From: Neurospora intermedia
Lineage: Eukaryota > Ascomycota > Sordariomycetes > Sordariales > Sordariaceae
NCBI GenBank assembly: GCA_037102815.1
Contig: BTPP01000006.1
Coordinates: 868,001 to 932,000, forward strand
Length of the DNA: 64,000 bases
Direction: 5' to 3'
Of this stretch, positions 1 through 12,573 are shown in pieces. The position numbers and the translations under genes were made by a program. How positions within the stretch are numbered: position 1 is the stretch's first letter; each line of letters begins with the position of its first letter. The notes under the pieces were generated by a model. The model searched no databases and had not been told where the DNA came from. It saw nothing but the letters and a program-made list of their open reading frames with translations.

Positions 1-1123
1 AATTGGAAGAGAAGAGGAGGAGATGGCAGAATTCTCCTCCCAACGGGATACAATTTCCAAAGAAGCGGCATTGTATCAAAACGGGATAACGGTCGGTCGG
101 CTTGCAACGGCTTTGTTAGAGTTATGTCAACAAATGACGAGAAGTGCAGCGCGGGGCCCCATGCCTTCCTTATTAGCGGTGCGGGCCACCCGCTGGAGCA
201 CACTCAGGGGAAAGACAGGATCCATCTCGGCATCCATCTTCCCCGCCCTTTTGGAGTTCCTCAGTGCAAGTTTAGCGGTCCGTGCGTCGCGCCGATAGTG
301 CATGTTCCTGCCCCTTGAGGTTGTGCCAGGTGCCTGCGCTTCGGTATCCGCCGAGCCCCCCTGCCTCCCATCAGCGGAGAGACCTGCTACCCAGACATGG
401 AATACCAGACAGTGCATGCGGAACTGGTTCATCCCAAGTGAGAAAGATGGGAGAAAAGCTAGGTAGAGGTAGGTACAGATCAGTCGGCATGACGTGGCCA
501 TGCTGTGTCTGAAAAAAATATGATGAAAGTTCCTTCAGACATGCTTCTCAACTACTTGACTTTCTTTTCCACTCCCCCTGGTGGCCTTTGAATCATGATA
601 TGTGACTGAACCATAGGTGATAAAGGTGGGCGAATTTGATGGGGGATAAGGTTGACTGCCCCTAGGTACCTTACCTCTAGAGGTAGGTATCGTTCAGGGC
701 AGCTCTTCCATCCCAGTACGAGCCAAGCCAAGCTAGACCAAGCTGAAACCAAGGCTGGGCGCAATGGATGCGACTTGCTATAAACGGGGCCCTCACTGCA
801 ACTGGTGAAGCCTGAAGCCTGAAGCCTGGACTGTCCACTGAAGCCTTGCATAGGTCATCACAGCCAGAACCACCTCAGCTCGGGACACACCTGCCGGCGA
901 AGCTGGTTGGCAGGGAACAGGTCAGGAAATAGATAGCGTGGCAGGGGTCGTCGTCACCACTCCACCCAGCGGGCAACGAAGCAGCGGCTCCAACCTAGGG
1001 ACTAACAATTTCTCCTCCTGAACCCTCGATCTGGGTTGCTTCTTCGGTTTTCCTTATCATGACTTTTTCATTCTTCTCAGCATACAGCAGCAGTCGGTTT
1101 CAGGAGGTGGTCGCACAGCAATA
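1..1123. other. Upstream region of the exgD-like gene; no gene seen
   Basis: Reading frames here are short, overlap on both strands and resemble no family I know. The last 100 bases before 1124 are pyrimidine-rich in places (TTCTTCGGTTTTCC, TTTTTCATTCTTCTC), as is usual before fungal start codons, so they are probably promoter and 5' leader. Small sequence features are three tandem TGAAGCC units at 806-826 and a perfect 14-base palindrome, TACCTCTAGAGGTA, at 674-687. Confidence 0.6.
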
Positions 1124-3708
1124 ATGCCACCCCCAAGGGATTCGTCCCCGGAACGGGACTACAGGCCCAGGAGACAGTCAGCACAGAGACGCAGCCGCAA
1201 CTCTTCAGCGGTCAGAAATAGTGATGATAACGGTGAGCGTGGTGAGCGTGCCGGTCGCGAGCCAAGGCGCAGAAGCAGGAGACCCGACCCCGGCACCAGC
1301 GTCCCTCCAATCACCAGGGGAGAAACCAGAGGAGAACCCAGAGGAGAATCGTCAAACGGCAGTTCAGCAACCCTTTCAGCAGCCGCTCTGGCCCAGCTCA
1401 ACAAGCAGAATGCAAAGCGGAAAGCCAGCCCAAAGAAAGAGGTCAAACGAGCTCTGGAGCGAAGCTATGATGCTCAAAGCGAGAGGGATGTAGCATGGGA
1501 ACGGGAGCAGGAAAGGGAAAGGGAACGCATGCGCGAGGCCCGGAGAGAGTCGAGGATGCGACGCGAGAAGGAGCGGGAGAGAGAGCAGCAGGAAAAGGAG
1601 CGTGAACGGGAGAGGGAACGAGTCCGGGAAAGGGATCGCGAAAGGGAAAGACAGAGAGCAAGGGCCAAGCCACCAAGGGTGGCAACGGTGGAAAGCGAGG
1701 ACGAGTACCGATACGCTCCCTCAAGGAGGCCGAGGGATTCCAGAGATGCGGCCAGGGATGACAGAACACGACCTAAGCCCAGAGTGGTGCCACCCGATAG
1801 CGACGACGAGTACCAATATCTTACGGCGAAGAAGAGAGAAGAAAGGGCGAGGAAAAGGGCCCCGGCAATGGAGAGTGACGACGAGTACCAACGACTTACC
1901 CCGCATAGGAGAACAGACAGTGACGACAAGGGTTACCGAGTTGTGGATGCCCGGCCTGACAAACCCAAAAGTTATGAACGGTTACGGCCAGATAACAGAG
2001 CAGGAGAGGACAGAAGCCGGCTCAGGGTTGCAAGCGGTCCTATGCTTGAGCAGGGGATAAGGGCACGGAACGTCAGCGGTGGCATGCTAGAGAAAGGCGG
2101 CTTCATGGCGAGATTTCAGAATCTCCGTGGTGGCCATGGCGGGCCAAGTATGTCGTCCAGCAGTGGTTATGAATCCGTGGACAAGATGAGCGATGATATA
2201 GGGTCCTCGCCACCCAAAAGGAAACGGAAGAAGCTGTGGATCGCGGTCGGTATTGGTGTGGTTATCGTCATCATTATCATCATTATTGCCGTGACTGTCA
2301 GCAAAAAGAAGTCCGACGACGGCGACGGCAAGGGTAGCAACGACACGCCTTCACAGGGCTTGGGCGATATTTCACCCGACGACATCCCCGCCGACGCACC
2401 AACCTGGCTAAATCCCTTCAAGTGGGCCGACACGACCGACTTCAACCTCACCTACACGGCCCAGACAGTCGGCGACCTACCTGTCATGGGTCTCTTCTCC
2501 CAATGGGACGACTCCAAAGCCGCCAACGACCAGGTCCCAGCTCTCAACAAGCCCTGGGGGGACTACTCCAAGCGACCCGCCCGAGGCGTCAACGTCGGCG
2601 GCTGGCTCAGTCTCGAGCCCTTCATCACTCCTTCCCTCTTCGCCTACGACCTGCGTTTGGGCATCGTCGACGAATACACGCTCTGCACTCACCTCGGCTC
2701 TCGGTGCGAGTCCGTATTCGAAAAACACTACGCCACCTTTGTAACCGAACAGACCTTCAAGGAGATCGCCGATGCCGGGCTCGATCACGTCCGCATACCT
2801 TTTTCCTACTGGGCCGTACAGACCTATGACGGCGACCCGTACGTCTTCCGCACCTCGTGGCGCTACCTCCTACGTGCCATCGAGTGGTGCCGCAAGTACG
2901 GCCTGCGCGTCAACCTGGACCTGCACGGCCTCCCCGGTTCCCAAAATGGGTGGAACCACTCCGGCCGCCAGGGCTATATCGGCTGGCTGAATGGAACAGA
3001 CGGCGACCTCAACGCCAAGCGTTCCCTGGAAATCCACGACCGACTTTCAAAGTTCTTTGCCCAGGACCGATACAAGAACATCATCTCCCACTATGGCCTG
3101 GCCAACGAGCCGAAAATGACCTTTTTATCCGTCGACGCCGTTCTCCAATGGATCGAAGACGCCTATGCGCTCGTACGCAAAAACGGTGTCAAAGACGCCA
3201 TCGTCGTCTTTGGCGATGGCTTCCGCGGCCTCGCTAACTGGCAGGGTGAATTGCAAGACCTGGGCGACGGCGCCGCACTCGACGTGCACCAGTACGTCAT
3301 TTTCAACACCAACCAGATTGTGTACAAGCATCACGACAAGATCAAGTACGCGTGCGAGGGGTGGACGGAGCAGACGGAGCTGTCGATGGATCGTTCCAGG
3401 GGTTACGGTCCGACGCTGGTGGCTGAGTGGTCCCAGGCTGATACGGATTGTGCAAAGTACTTGACGAATGTCGGCTGGGGGAATCGGTGGACGGGGACGC
3501 TGCTCACGGGAAGTGATAGCAGCGATGTGTCGACGCCAAGGTGTCCTTACACGGACAGCAGGTGTGATTGTATTGCTGCCAATGCGCCGCCGGATCAGTG
3601 GAGTGATGACTACAAGACCTTTTTGAAAATGTTTGCGGAGGCGCAGATGTATAGCTTTGAGAAAGGGTGGGGGTGGTTTTATTGGCTTTGGGATACTGAG
3701 GATGCGTA

Positions 3709-3741
<33 letters not shown>

Positions 3742-3973
3742 TTTTTTTTTTGTTTCAAGACACTTCCTGTCTTCAACCCGTCTGACTCACTAAAATCCCA
3801 TTCCTTCGCCTGACTCTTGTAACACTTTACTGATGAAGTGCCATAATAGGTATCAATGGAGCTATAAAAAGGGTTTGGCTGCCGGTGTCTTGCCTGAGAA
3901 GGCGTATCAGAGAGATTTCAACTGCGACGTGTCCAAGATCCCGTCGTTCGATAACCTCTCAGAGGCTTTTTGA
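1124..3973 (+). CDS. exgD: Membrane-anchored glucan 1,3-beta-glucosidase (GH5, exgD type)
   Basis: Two exons, 1124-3705 and 3850-3973, give 901 residues; the intron is GTAAGT..TAG. Residues 1-365 are a charged, disordered, presumably cytoplasmic tail rich in Arg/Glu with an RERER-type stretch. One membrane segment lies at about 370-393 (a run of Val/Ile), giving type II topology. The GH5 domain runs from about 484 (RGVNVGGWLSLEPF) to the end. The predicted acid/base is Glu662 in GLANEPKM and the nucleophile Glu768 in LVAEWSQ. Family knowledge: these enzymes release glucose from beta-1,3-glucan at the cell surface during wall remodelling. Without splicing, the first exon would stop at once in the intron; splicing restores DAYQWSYKKGL..., typical of the family C-terminus. 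The start ATG lies in an AATAATGCC context and no longer in-frame start is evident. The enzyme class is secure; the D-type assignment rests on the anchor and long tail. Confidence 0.9.
3711..3740 (+). repeat. T30 homopolymer inside the exgD-like intron
   Basis: Thirty consecutive T residues begin just after the 5' splice site (GTAAG) of the 144-base intron, followed by G, ten T and G. This is a slippage-prone tract. It lies close to the donor site and far from the branch or acceptor. Confidence 0.9.
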
Positions 3974-4335
3974 ACAAATAGCGAAAGGCGGAGACGAGGC
4001 CCGGTGTCTGATTGAGCGATACATAATACTCTATATATAATGGATAGTTTCTCTGATGTCAATCTAGAAGGGAGCATGGGGTACGGCGTTATCTTGATCT
4101 GTTATACACTTGAATTTTTCATGAACACGACATCAGTGATATCCAATCTACAAGCATCACTCGCTCGCGAATAAGTACATGGCGTACGTAGAAAAGATCA
4201 GTTCCACTCCACCCAACCTTAATATGTCCAAAACTAACGCCTGGTAATGGAAAGATCCACCGATATGCAAACCGCTATGCAAAGCCCCACGAAAACCTTC
4301 GGATACTACTACGCTAACATTTCCAGGACATATTC
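3974..4335. other. Convergent 3' intergenic region
   Basis: This 362-base interval separates the stop codons of two convergent genes, so it should hold both 3' UTRs. AT-rich words such as TACATAATACTCTATATATAATGG (about 4020-4042) are compatible with polyadenylation signals. No gene is seen. Confidence 0.6.
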
Positions 4336-7219
4336 TCATGTAACAAACCACTCACAGTTACACTGGCTTCCATACGGAACAGCGCCATCATTTGCGTATG
4401 ACAATCCTCCGTCCCCCCCACCCCTCCGCGAAACCTCCGGGCTCCAAATCGGACTATCATCCTCTTCATCTAAATCAAGGTCCCAGTCCGTGAACCTCTT
4501 GTCCGAGCGACGTGATGAGCGTGGTGAGCTAGTCTCGGTAGCCTCCGGTGGATACATGGTGACGACAACCATATTTCCGTTTTCATCACGAACGGGCTGA
4601 GCGGCTTGTCCAAAGGGAAGTATTTCGAACTGTGTGCATTCCGGAATCGGCGCATCGGAATAGCGGCGTTCCTCGAGTTTGATGACTCGAGGATAGCCTG
4701 GGGGCGGAGGAGCGAACCCATCGCCACGGGGTCCAGTGCCCAGCAGGCCTGACGCGAAGGAAGGCGCAGGCCCGGAGGTCGACGATGGTGTGTCACTCGA
4801 GAAGGACTCTTGGCCGTGATGGTCGGCCTCAAATTGACGGTGTCTATGGGGATGATAGTCCACATCGCCATCCCGAAGGTGTTGTCCAAGTGACTTTGTT
4901 ATGTAGTGGTTGTAGCCGTCCGGTGGCCAAGTCGACGATGGAAACGGGCTTGCTGTCGGTGAGACTACGTGGTCGGTCTCTGTTTTCGTGACTACTACTG
5001 TCATTGTCGTGGAGTCCGTCGAAGCTGGGACAGAGGAGGTTACCGAGGGCGGCGGAAGGCTTTGAGTGTTGACCGACCAGCTCGAGTTCTGTTGAGCAAA
5101 AATAAAAAGCTCGAACGTCGTCTGGGGCCAGTTGCAGATCCAAGGCTTGTCTCCTGGTTGCGCTTCGTTGCCTTTGCTTTTATTGTAATCCTTGCTACCC
5201 CATCCACGGCGCATCTTCGCCGTACCTGTATTGGTAATGTTGAGCGAATCGTGGGGAAGAATGACGGTCTTCATGTAAGGGATGGCCTGGAACCAAGCAG
5301 GGCCCCGATTAACTTCAGACGTGTCATTTACCAGCACCAGTGCCCGAGGATTCAAGAGCAACGCTGGCTGCTCGCCGTATGAGTAGACGTTGTTGAACAT
5401 GGTGAGAGAGTGGTTACAATTGATCATGAATGTATAACCGTTTTGGGCGGAATGTTCAAGCGACAAGTACATGCCCGAGGGGACGAAATGGCAGTCCCAA
5501 CTTTTCGACTGTGTAGGATCCTTGAAGCAGTTACTAGAGGCTTTGTCGAGCATCATAGGTATACCCCAGGTTCCTGTTGGAAGCGGAGCAAGATCTGTTG
5601 GAGTTGGTATGGGGACCACGTTGCTGGGAAAGGTTGTCCCCGATGAGGGTTTTCTGTTTTCATTTTAGCATGGTAACTAGTATGATGTCGGATTATCAGG
5701 GCCGTGGCTTATCAACTTACGGATGACTCTCCTTGGGTGGTGGTTTTCCATGATTGCTCAGCAAAACTCCGGCAACCGTGCCGGCAACGATCCCCACAAT
5801 CATCAGAAGGCATAACGAGAGAACCAACGCCCAATTAGGAACCACCCCAAAACACCACTGCTTTCTCATCCAACGCTTGAAAGGTGTTTCTTTTTCTGAC
5901 AACACAGCTTTTTCCCTTTCGATCTGGTCGTTACTGTGGGCTGAATTGAAGCTTCGCGTCGAAGCACGGGGGCGAGGAGCTCGCAGATCGTCCAGTGAGT
6001 CAAATTCCGGATTTCTGGTTGCAAGACCTAGACCTCCAGCGCCAGTAAGAACCTCTGCTTGCCCCGATTGCGCTGCCGGCCCTGTCTCCTCCGTCTGACC
6101 TGTCTGTGCTGTTGCTACCGTCTGTGTTGTCGGTGATGCCTGCGTGATGGGTAGTGTCTGAGTTGACGGAAGTGGTGCCTGTGTTGGCTGTGCTGTCGGT
6201 ATTGTTCGACCCTCCGACACTTCCTCAACGGGGTCAGGACCCAATGCAGGGGAAGACGCGGGGGCAGAAGCAGGAGCTGAAGAAGAAGTGACAGCAGTAA
6301 AGGCAATGGGCGGACCGGTACTGGGAGCGCTGTCAGCAACCGGCGCAGGGGAAGGGCCGACAGAGTTCGAGCTGCTTCCTCCTAGGTCTGTATTGTCTCG
6401 CTCGGTGTAGGGTGGCAGCGGCTCGTGATGCCCATACGGGCCATAGTAGTCGACTACTGGGACTTCGCCTTGCTGGGTTACGACTCGTCCGTATTGGGGG
6501 GCGTTATGCACATCTTGGGGATATATGTGATAAGGAGAAGGATCGGATGGTCCGTGATAGGGATAACCCCTTGGTAAAGGATCAGAAGAGAGACCCAGTG
6601 GTGGCCCGAAGGGTAAGTTGCGGGTATATTGCTCGTAGACGTGAGAGGGACCTGACGGCTGTATTGGGCCATGAACACTGGCGGAATGAGCGGCATCTAT
6701 GCCCATATGTTGGGATGATAAGTTTGGGCCCGTTGCGCCATCGTGTCTCAAGGCCAGGGGATCTGCTGATGAGCTTGCTGGTTTTGTTGGGCTTGGTGGA
6801 CGAAAAGAGGCCTGTGGTAGTTCCGGAGAGAATGTGGTCAACGCTGATAGAGGACTTGTCGCTGCCATACCGGCGTTCGCCTCAGATGAACCTTCTTGAG
6901 CTGGCCGCAATTCTGCCTGCGAAAAGGGCTGCGCTGGTAGTATCGGTGTAGATGTTGGCGACGTTGTCGTTATCCTTGCCCTACTCTGACGACCTCCTTG
7001 GCCCACGCCCTCGTCTCCCAATTCCTGCCCCAGTGCCACCACCGCTGGGCTGGGGTCATGCGGTAGACTGCGTCGCATGTCATGATCTGCCACCGAAGGG
7101 TCCTCTGGATGAGGAAATTCGTCCATTCGTTCAGTCCGTAGAGTCAGCGAATGCCTCACTGACGTCCTCCGTGATCGCCTCCTCTCTGGCAGACCAAGCT
7201 TGCTGTCGCTGGGATCCAT
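4336..7219 (-). CDS. Single-pass membrane protein with Ser/Pro-rich tail and unknown ectodomain
   Basis: Two exons on the minus strand, 7219-5721 and 5653-4336, give 938 residues; the intron is GTAAGT..CAG. Residues 1 to about 460 are disordered (Ser, Pro, Thr and Gln rich, with TQ/TT repeats around residues 340-390). A basic patch (KRWMRKQWCFG) precedes one membrane segment at about 465-489. The segment after it (about 500-700) looks folded, with several Cys, NNVY and FMINCNHS, and N-glycosylation sequons such as NDTS and NSS, so it is probably extracellular. The C-terminus is again low complexity and acidic (DLDLDEEDDSP). I recall similar fungal proteins with a domain of unknown function (possibly the DUF7820 type) but cannot confirm this. 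No enzyme motif is visible. The start is the first ATG (MDPSDSKLG), upstream of which the frame has no support. Confidence 0.75.
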
Positions 7220-10200
7220 GGCCGCTGTGGACTTGGATTTGGTGTGCGCTGGCGCTCAGCGGCCCCGATGCGAAAAGTTGATAACGTCAATCGATGTCAG
7301 AAGTACATCGGGCCTCTAAAGGCCATTGACCGCCCGCTTGGGAGACAATGGCACAGTCCTCCCCCTATGTTATGCGCCTCGCCGTAAGGAAGGAGTGTTG
7401 TTGAATTTTAAGGCGGTAGAGCGGTAGCGAGGCAACTGGGAGGTAGGTGAGTGGAGTAGACTGGGTGAGCTTTCGACTGCCTCTGGCTGAGTAAAGTGGT
7501 GAAATCGCCAAGAGAGGGCATGAAATGGAAGGTCCGAATCCAATGAATGCTGGGAAGGATCGGGCTGCGGAAACTGGGGGTTGCACAGATCGGGAAGGCG
7601 CAAAACAGACTGAAAATTGCGATGGGGCCAAATTGCGCTGCAGAATGGATCATTCCATCCCGTAGGTCCTCCCTCTGCTTTCTGGCCGGTTGTGTGTCCA
7701 AGGAAAAGGACGAGATCAAGCAAGAGAAAACCAGCTCCACGTTGTGGAAAGGGTGGAAAGAGAGAAAGACAGACTGAACGGCACAACCCCCCCGGGTCCG
7801 AACAATTCAGGAACAAGTGTTGTTAGGGAGGGTTGCACTCCTTGTGGCTCCATTTGAGGTTGCAGCGGTGCCGTTCCTGGCGGGCTGGGGGGGTCCGGCC
7901 GCCAAGCCTTTCTTGTTCTTCTCTCCAGTCCCCGAGGGGAAGAGGCTTGGCGAGATGAACCGGCCGCTCCCTCTTGCCAGTCAAGAACCCCAGAGTAACA
8001 AAAGTCCATTGAGTTTAGCTTGGCGGCACTTGAAGGTCGAAGATGATGGGCGGAAGGGGCGCCGAGCTGCACATCCATTGCAAGGTACTGATGCATGCCA
8101 GCATCGGCTGGACTTGGACATTGCATTCAGCTGGGCTTCGTGTTGAAACTGGTGCTTTGGGTGACATTCAACGGACATGTACACCATATATAGAGAATCC
8201 CGCTATACTATGTATGGTGTGAGTAGATACCTACTGTACACTACCGGGGCTTGGAAAGATGGATAAAATTAAATCAGTGAACCGTCCAAGCGACTTCGTG
8301 ATGGCCGAAGATCGTCGAGATTTCCCATTGTACACTACGCTAGTAGGCAATGTCCGTGGAATTAGTCGGTTGTTGGTGTGTGCTTCCATTCCCTTCGTGC
8401 TTCCCGTGTCCTGGCTATGCCATGACATGCCAAGCCCCACTGGCTCCGTTTTGTCTTTCCGCTTCTCGACATCCATTTGATGTTTCAATGTGGCTAGATC
8501 CACTCCACTTCTTTAGCGCCATATTTGTGGGTTCAGAAACATGCTCTCGGTGGAGTCCTTTTCAAGCACAACTTGACGGGACCCAGCGCCAAAACCGCAG
8601 TTCCGCCTGTCAAAGTGTCGAGTCAAGCTGTGGACTGAATGTCACTCAACAACAACAACAACAACTCCCTGTCGCAATCATCCTTTCCAACTTGGCGGCG
8701 CACTTCCTCGTTTGGCTCGAGCCTTACTTGACTTGGGCAAGTTGGAGACCCAAGAAGACAAGATCATGATATAAACTTGAACATATGTCCCGTCCATTCC
8801 ATCGCCGGTCTTCCGGTCTAGGTGACACGAGAGCTCACCGGGCTTCCCAGCCGGTACACCCGGAGGTCTGGGCGCTTGACCATGAAGAGTCTTAAAGGAA
8901 CAATACTATGTATTAAACTGGGAGACGACCCTGCTTGGTACTGATACATGTCTCTGGGATCTCTTCTTTGCCCATACATGACCATGACTGGCTCAAAAGT
9001 CTGGCCAGTGACGGCAGAGTTGGGCCCGTTGTTACGGTCCTATAGACTGCCGAACCGCACCCCAGGTCAATATTCTTTTGGTCAGTAGCAATCTGTTCGG
9101 CTATTTTGCCTGTCACCCACGCGAGTTGGGCTTACTTGGTGCAAATACTACACATTCGTTCTCTCTGCTGTAAGTAAAGACTTCTCCACTTATTCTCAAG
9201 CCTTTCGTGTTTCAGAGTTCAAGGGGTTTCGAGTCCCTCAACTAACGAACTAGAGCAGAAAGATGAGAGCCAAACGAAGCCGGCTCTCTTGTCCGCCTCA
9301 AGTTCCATCAGAATTCATGACTGATTTTCCGGCCCATTGAGCTTGTGCTCCCTGTGACCAAACAGCTTATACCCTAACCCAGACGCCGACTCGAGTTTAT
9401 CTTACCTGCAAGTGCGTGTGATTCACCACCGCCCAGGAAAGAAAGACGAGGCGAAGGGCGATAATAAGAATGGATTAAGGGAAAACAGAGCGCTTTGTTG
9501 AGCCATATTGTCCTGACATGACCGTAGCTCGCTCATCACGTCATGCCCCATACTCTATCCCGCAACGGAAAAAAAATATATAACATTCCTAGAGATTTTA
9601 CGCAAAACTGCTCTCTGCGTCAACAGGTACGCTAGCCACTACTCAGCTTGAACAAGCAAGCAGAGTAGCAGCATGTTACACACAAAAACCTCGAAGGCGG
9701 GCGAGTCTCAATTCAGTTGGGTGCCAGCAACCTGGAATGTAGCTGCCCGTCTGGCCCGTTGGTTTGGCCTCTAGACTTAGGGCCCTTGTTCTCCCACCTC
9801 TTCTCCATCGATCCTCTATGGTTTCTCCTATGCACAGCTCTCGGCGCTTGAGGCTGGTGTCTATGAGTACGTCCTTGAGAAGTAGGCGGGTAAGCGGGGC
9901 AGAAGTGTTGATAATTGGATGTATTCCCATCCGGTTGAAATCCTACATCTCTAGTCAGTGGCCTTGGGAATAGGCGCTTGCCCTTAGAGGTACCTCCCGC
10001 CCTGATTCCAGTTAAAGAATCAGTTTGCTATCTACGCTATAGAGATGGGCAGAGTAAGTTTGGGATGGTGCTGAAAGAGTGGCTGTCACAGCCATCCTTT
10101 CTGGTCATGAAGCGGGTAAACCGATCAAAACAAGAAGACCTTTTCAACTGACCCCAATTGCTATCTCACCAATTCTTAGGTGGCTCGCCCGAATTGATTT

Positions 10201-11670
10201 GCTCGATCCTGGAAGCCTTCTGGAAGTGCACCTTAAGACTGATATGGGTAAGCAATGCGATGCCCCTTAGCTTGAATCGACAGCCTCGACCTTCCAGTTC
10301 AAAATTCTTGTGGTAAGATTACCTCGCTGTGAAGCATCTGACTAACTGTCCACGCTTCGTCTTTCCTCGGATTGATAGACAAAGTCATTCACCTAGGTAT
10401 TAGTTCTTCTGACAGGGTCCTGATTACCCCGCGAGTACACCCAAAAAGGGATCTAACATGAGTTCACAGGCATCCAGGCAGGCACCGGAAGAAAACAAAA
10501 AAGAGAAAAGGAAGGAAAGCATGCAGACGGGTAACCGCATCTTGACCGCCAAGCTTGTGATCAGAACGAATGCACCCACCCTTTAAGCCGCTCCACGTCT
10601 GTTATCAGATACCAGGACGGCCGCGCACCTGTTCGTGCCTTCCAAGTTCTTCATCAAAGCAGATGGTATCAAAGCGAGGGAATGTCATGCTTTTTGTGTT
10701 TTATTTTCCGACATGCGCCATGTCGTCCGGATGGTGTTGCCAGTGTCTGGATATCGGAGCGTGGCACGGTGAGCGCCGGCTTAAGGCCTGGCTTCAATCC
10801 AGCCCGTTGCCCGACACGCCTGACTGAGGAGCACTCTCTTCCCTTGCAACACCCTCACAACACCCTCCCGATCCTGCCGCCATCCACGGGAGTGGACATC
10901 ACCAACTAGACATTTCCAAACGGCGACGAACCAGATGGCCGATGACAAACCACACATACAACTTGAAAGTCCATTCTAGTCCCGTTCACTGAGGGCCAGG
11001 AGCTGTATGTACCTGCGCAAATGCAGGTATTTCCAACAAAACCCCTTGACGTTGACGCTGGTCTGTCTCTCGGTCTCCGTCTCCATCATCCCCATGCCTC
11101 CGTTGTAGGAAACATGCAGATGAACGGGCAGGCAGGCAGAAAACAGACCATTCCTTTCATTTGGGCAAGGCCTGCTCCTTTCCAAATGACGCTATATACA
11201 AGGGCAAGGCTGTAAGACAATTTCGTCATGACTCGAATGTGGGCGCGGTGGTTTCGGTTGATTGCTCCGTCACGGCAGATGTCTTCAAGGGGATACTCAT
11301 GCAATAGTCCGGTCCGAGTTTGTGTGTAAATATTTACCTCCGTCCCCAGCTATCTTACACTGCTGTTCTTGACCTTTTTCTTTACCTTCAACAGTCTTGT
11401 CATTGTCAGTTGTGTCGTTGAGGTTTTCTTTTCTGCTCTTCGTCTATCCGCAAAGCTTTGTAGGGGAATTGGCCCTGTGTCTCATTTCTGAGACTGATTT
11501 TGTTCGAACGAACACAGGTACCTGACCCCAAAACCAACACTTCTCACCAGAACTGGACGCCCTCCTTCGCCATTACAAAGAGGCACATAAAATCAACTGC
11601 GCTTGATCTTTTTTCCTACTGCTACATATTGTACTTATATCTTCTTTACACCCAAACCCGATCAAACAAG
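7220..11670. other. Long intergenic region, no convincing gene
   Basis: This 4.45-kb interval lies between two divergent genes. All open frames are under 150 codons, overlap other frames and show no recognisable domain. It holds a (CAA)6 run at 8648-8665, and its last 330 bases (11340-11670) are pyrimidine-rich, as expected for the leader of the downstream gene. Composition is normal, with no RIP signature. It could hold a long non-coding RNA or an intron-split small gene that cannot be seen by eye. Confidence 0.5.
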
Positions 11671-12573
11671 ATGTCATTCCGCCCTTCAAGCCGCACGTCT
11701 GCCTCCTCCTCCACATCCTCCGGCTCCTCCATTCGCACCTTCCGCGAAAAGCGTCTTCCCGATTCCGCAGCTGTCGGTGCGCTCGTCTACTTTTGCGGTC
11801 GAAACCCGCGTAAGGTCAAAGCCGTGCGTGTTTACGAGACAACATACCTCGATAACGACACATCGGATGATCTGGATTGCGAGATTAGGAGCAGCGCCAG
11901 TAGTTCCAAACGCTCTAGACGATCGGGACCCTCGTGGGTCAGTAACGACAGTAACTGTGGAAGAGTAAAGCAGGAGTTTTACTTTGTGGAGTCAAGGACT
12001 AGTGGCTATGGGTCTGGTGCTGGTTACGAAGGGGGAGAGCAGCAGCAGCAGCAGCAGCAATCAGCGCAGGTAGCAGCAACACGGCAATGGAAGCCGCCCA
12101 AAAGTGGGAGTGAGAGGGAAACCCGTTCCTCAAAACGCTCGAGTAAGAGCGGTGATAGCCACAGACACAGTCATGGACATGGACACCGGGGGCGACAGGG
12201 ACCGCCGAGTGCTACATCAGAAGAAGACGACGAGGGGAAATACGATGACGAAGAAACGGACGACGAAAGTCGAAGTGTTTTCAACAAATTCAATTATCAA
12301 GGAGGAGGTCCCGGAGGCCTTGGTGCTAGCCAAAGTCCATTCCCACCTGGTCCTCCGGGTATGGTGCCCCCTCCTCCTACTTCTCATCCTCCCACTGGCG
12401 GGTACCCGGGGTACCATCAACAGCAACCGATGTACAATATGGGTGGTCCTCCTCCACCGATGCCACCCATGACACCACATGGACACGGGAGCTTCCATCA
12501 TCATCCGAATATTTTAACACCGGGAACTCATCCGCCGATGATGTCAGGTGGTGATGGAGGAAGAAGAGGATGA
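11671..12573 (+). CDS. Small low-complexity protein of unknown function
   Basis: One uninterrupted frame of 300 residues starts at ATG 11671 (MSFRPSSRTSASSS). An earlier in-frame ATG is possible but would add a leader-like extension that looks untranslated. Residues 1-30 are Ser/Thr rich. A short conserved-looking core follows at about 35-70 (SAAVGALVYFCGRNPRKVKAV), then Ser/Arg clusters (SSSKRSRRSG), a Gln run (about 123-129), a His-rich stretch (HRHSHGHGHRGRQG), acidic EEDDEGKYDDEETDDE, and a Gly/Pro/His/Met-rich C-terminus. I recognise no domain. The composition suggests a disordered nuclear or RNA-associated protein, but that is only an impression. Consistent codon use over 300 codons with no stop supports a real gene. 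Confidence 0.6.
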   Translation: MSFRPSSRTSASSSTSSGSSIRTFREKRLPDSAAVGALVYFCGRNPRKVKAVRVYETTYLDNDTSDDLDCEIRSSASSSKRSRRSGPSWVSNDSNCGRVKQEFYFVESRTSGYGSGAGYEGGEQQQQQQQSAQVAATRQWKPPKSGSERETRSSKRSSKSGDSHRHSHGHGHRGRQGPPSATSEEDDEGKYDDEETDDESRSVFNKFNYQGGGPGGLGASQSPFPPGPPGMVPPPPTSHPPTGGYPGYHQQQPMYNMGGPPPPMPPMTPHGHGSFHHHPNILTPGTHPPMMSGGDGGRRG

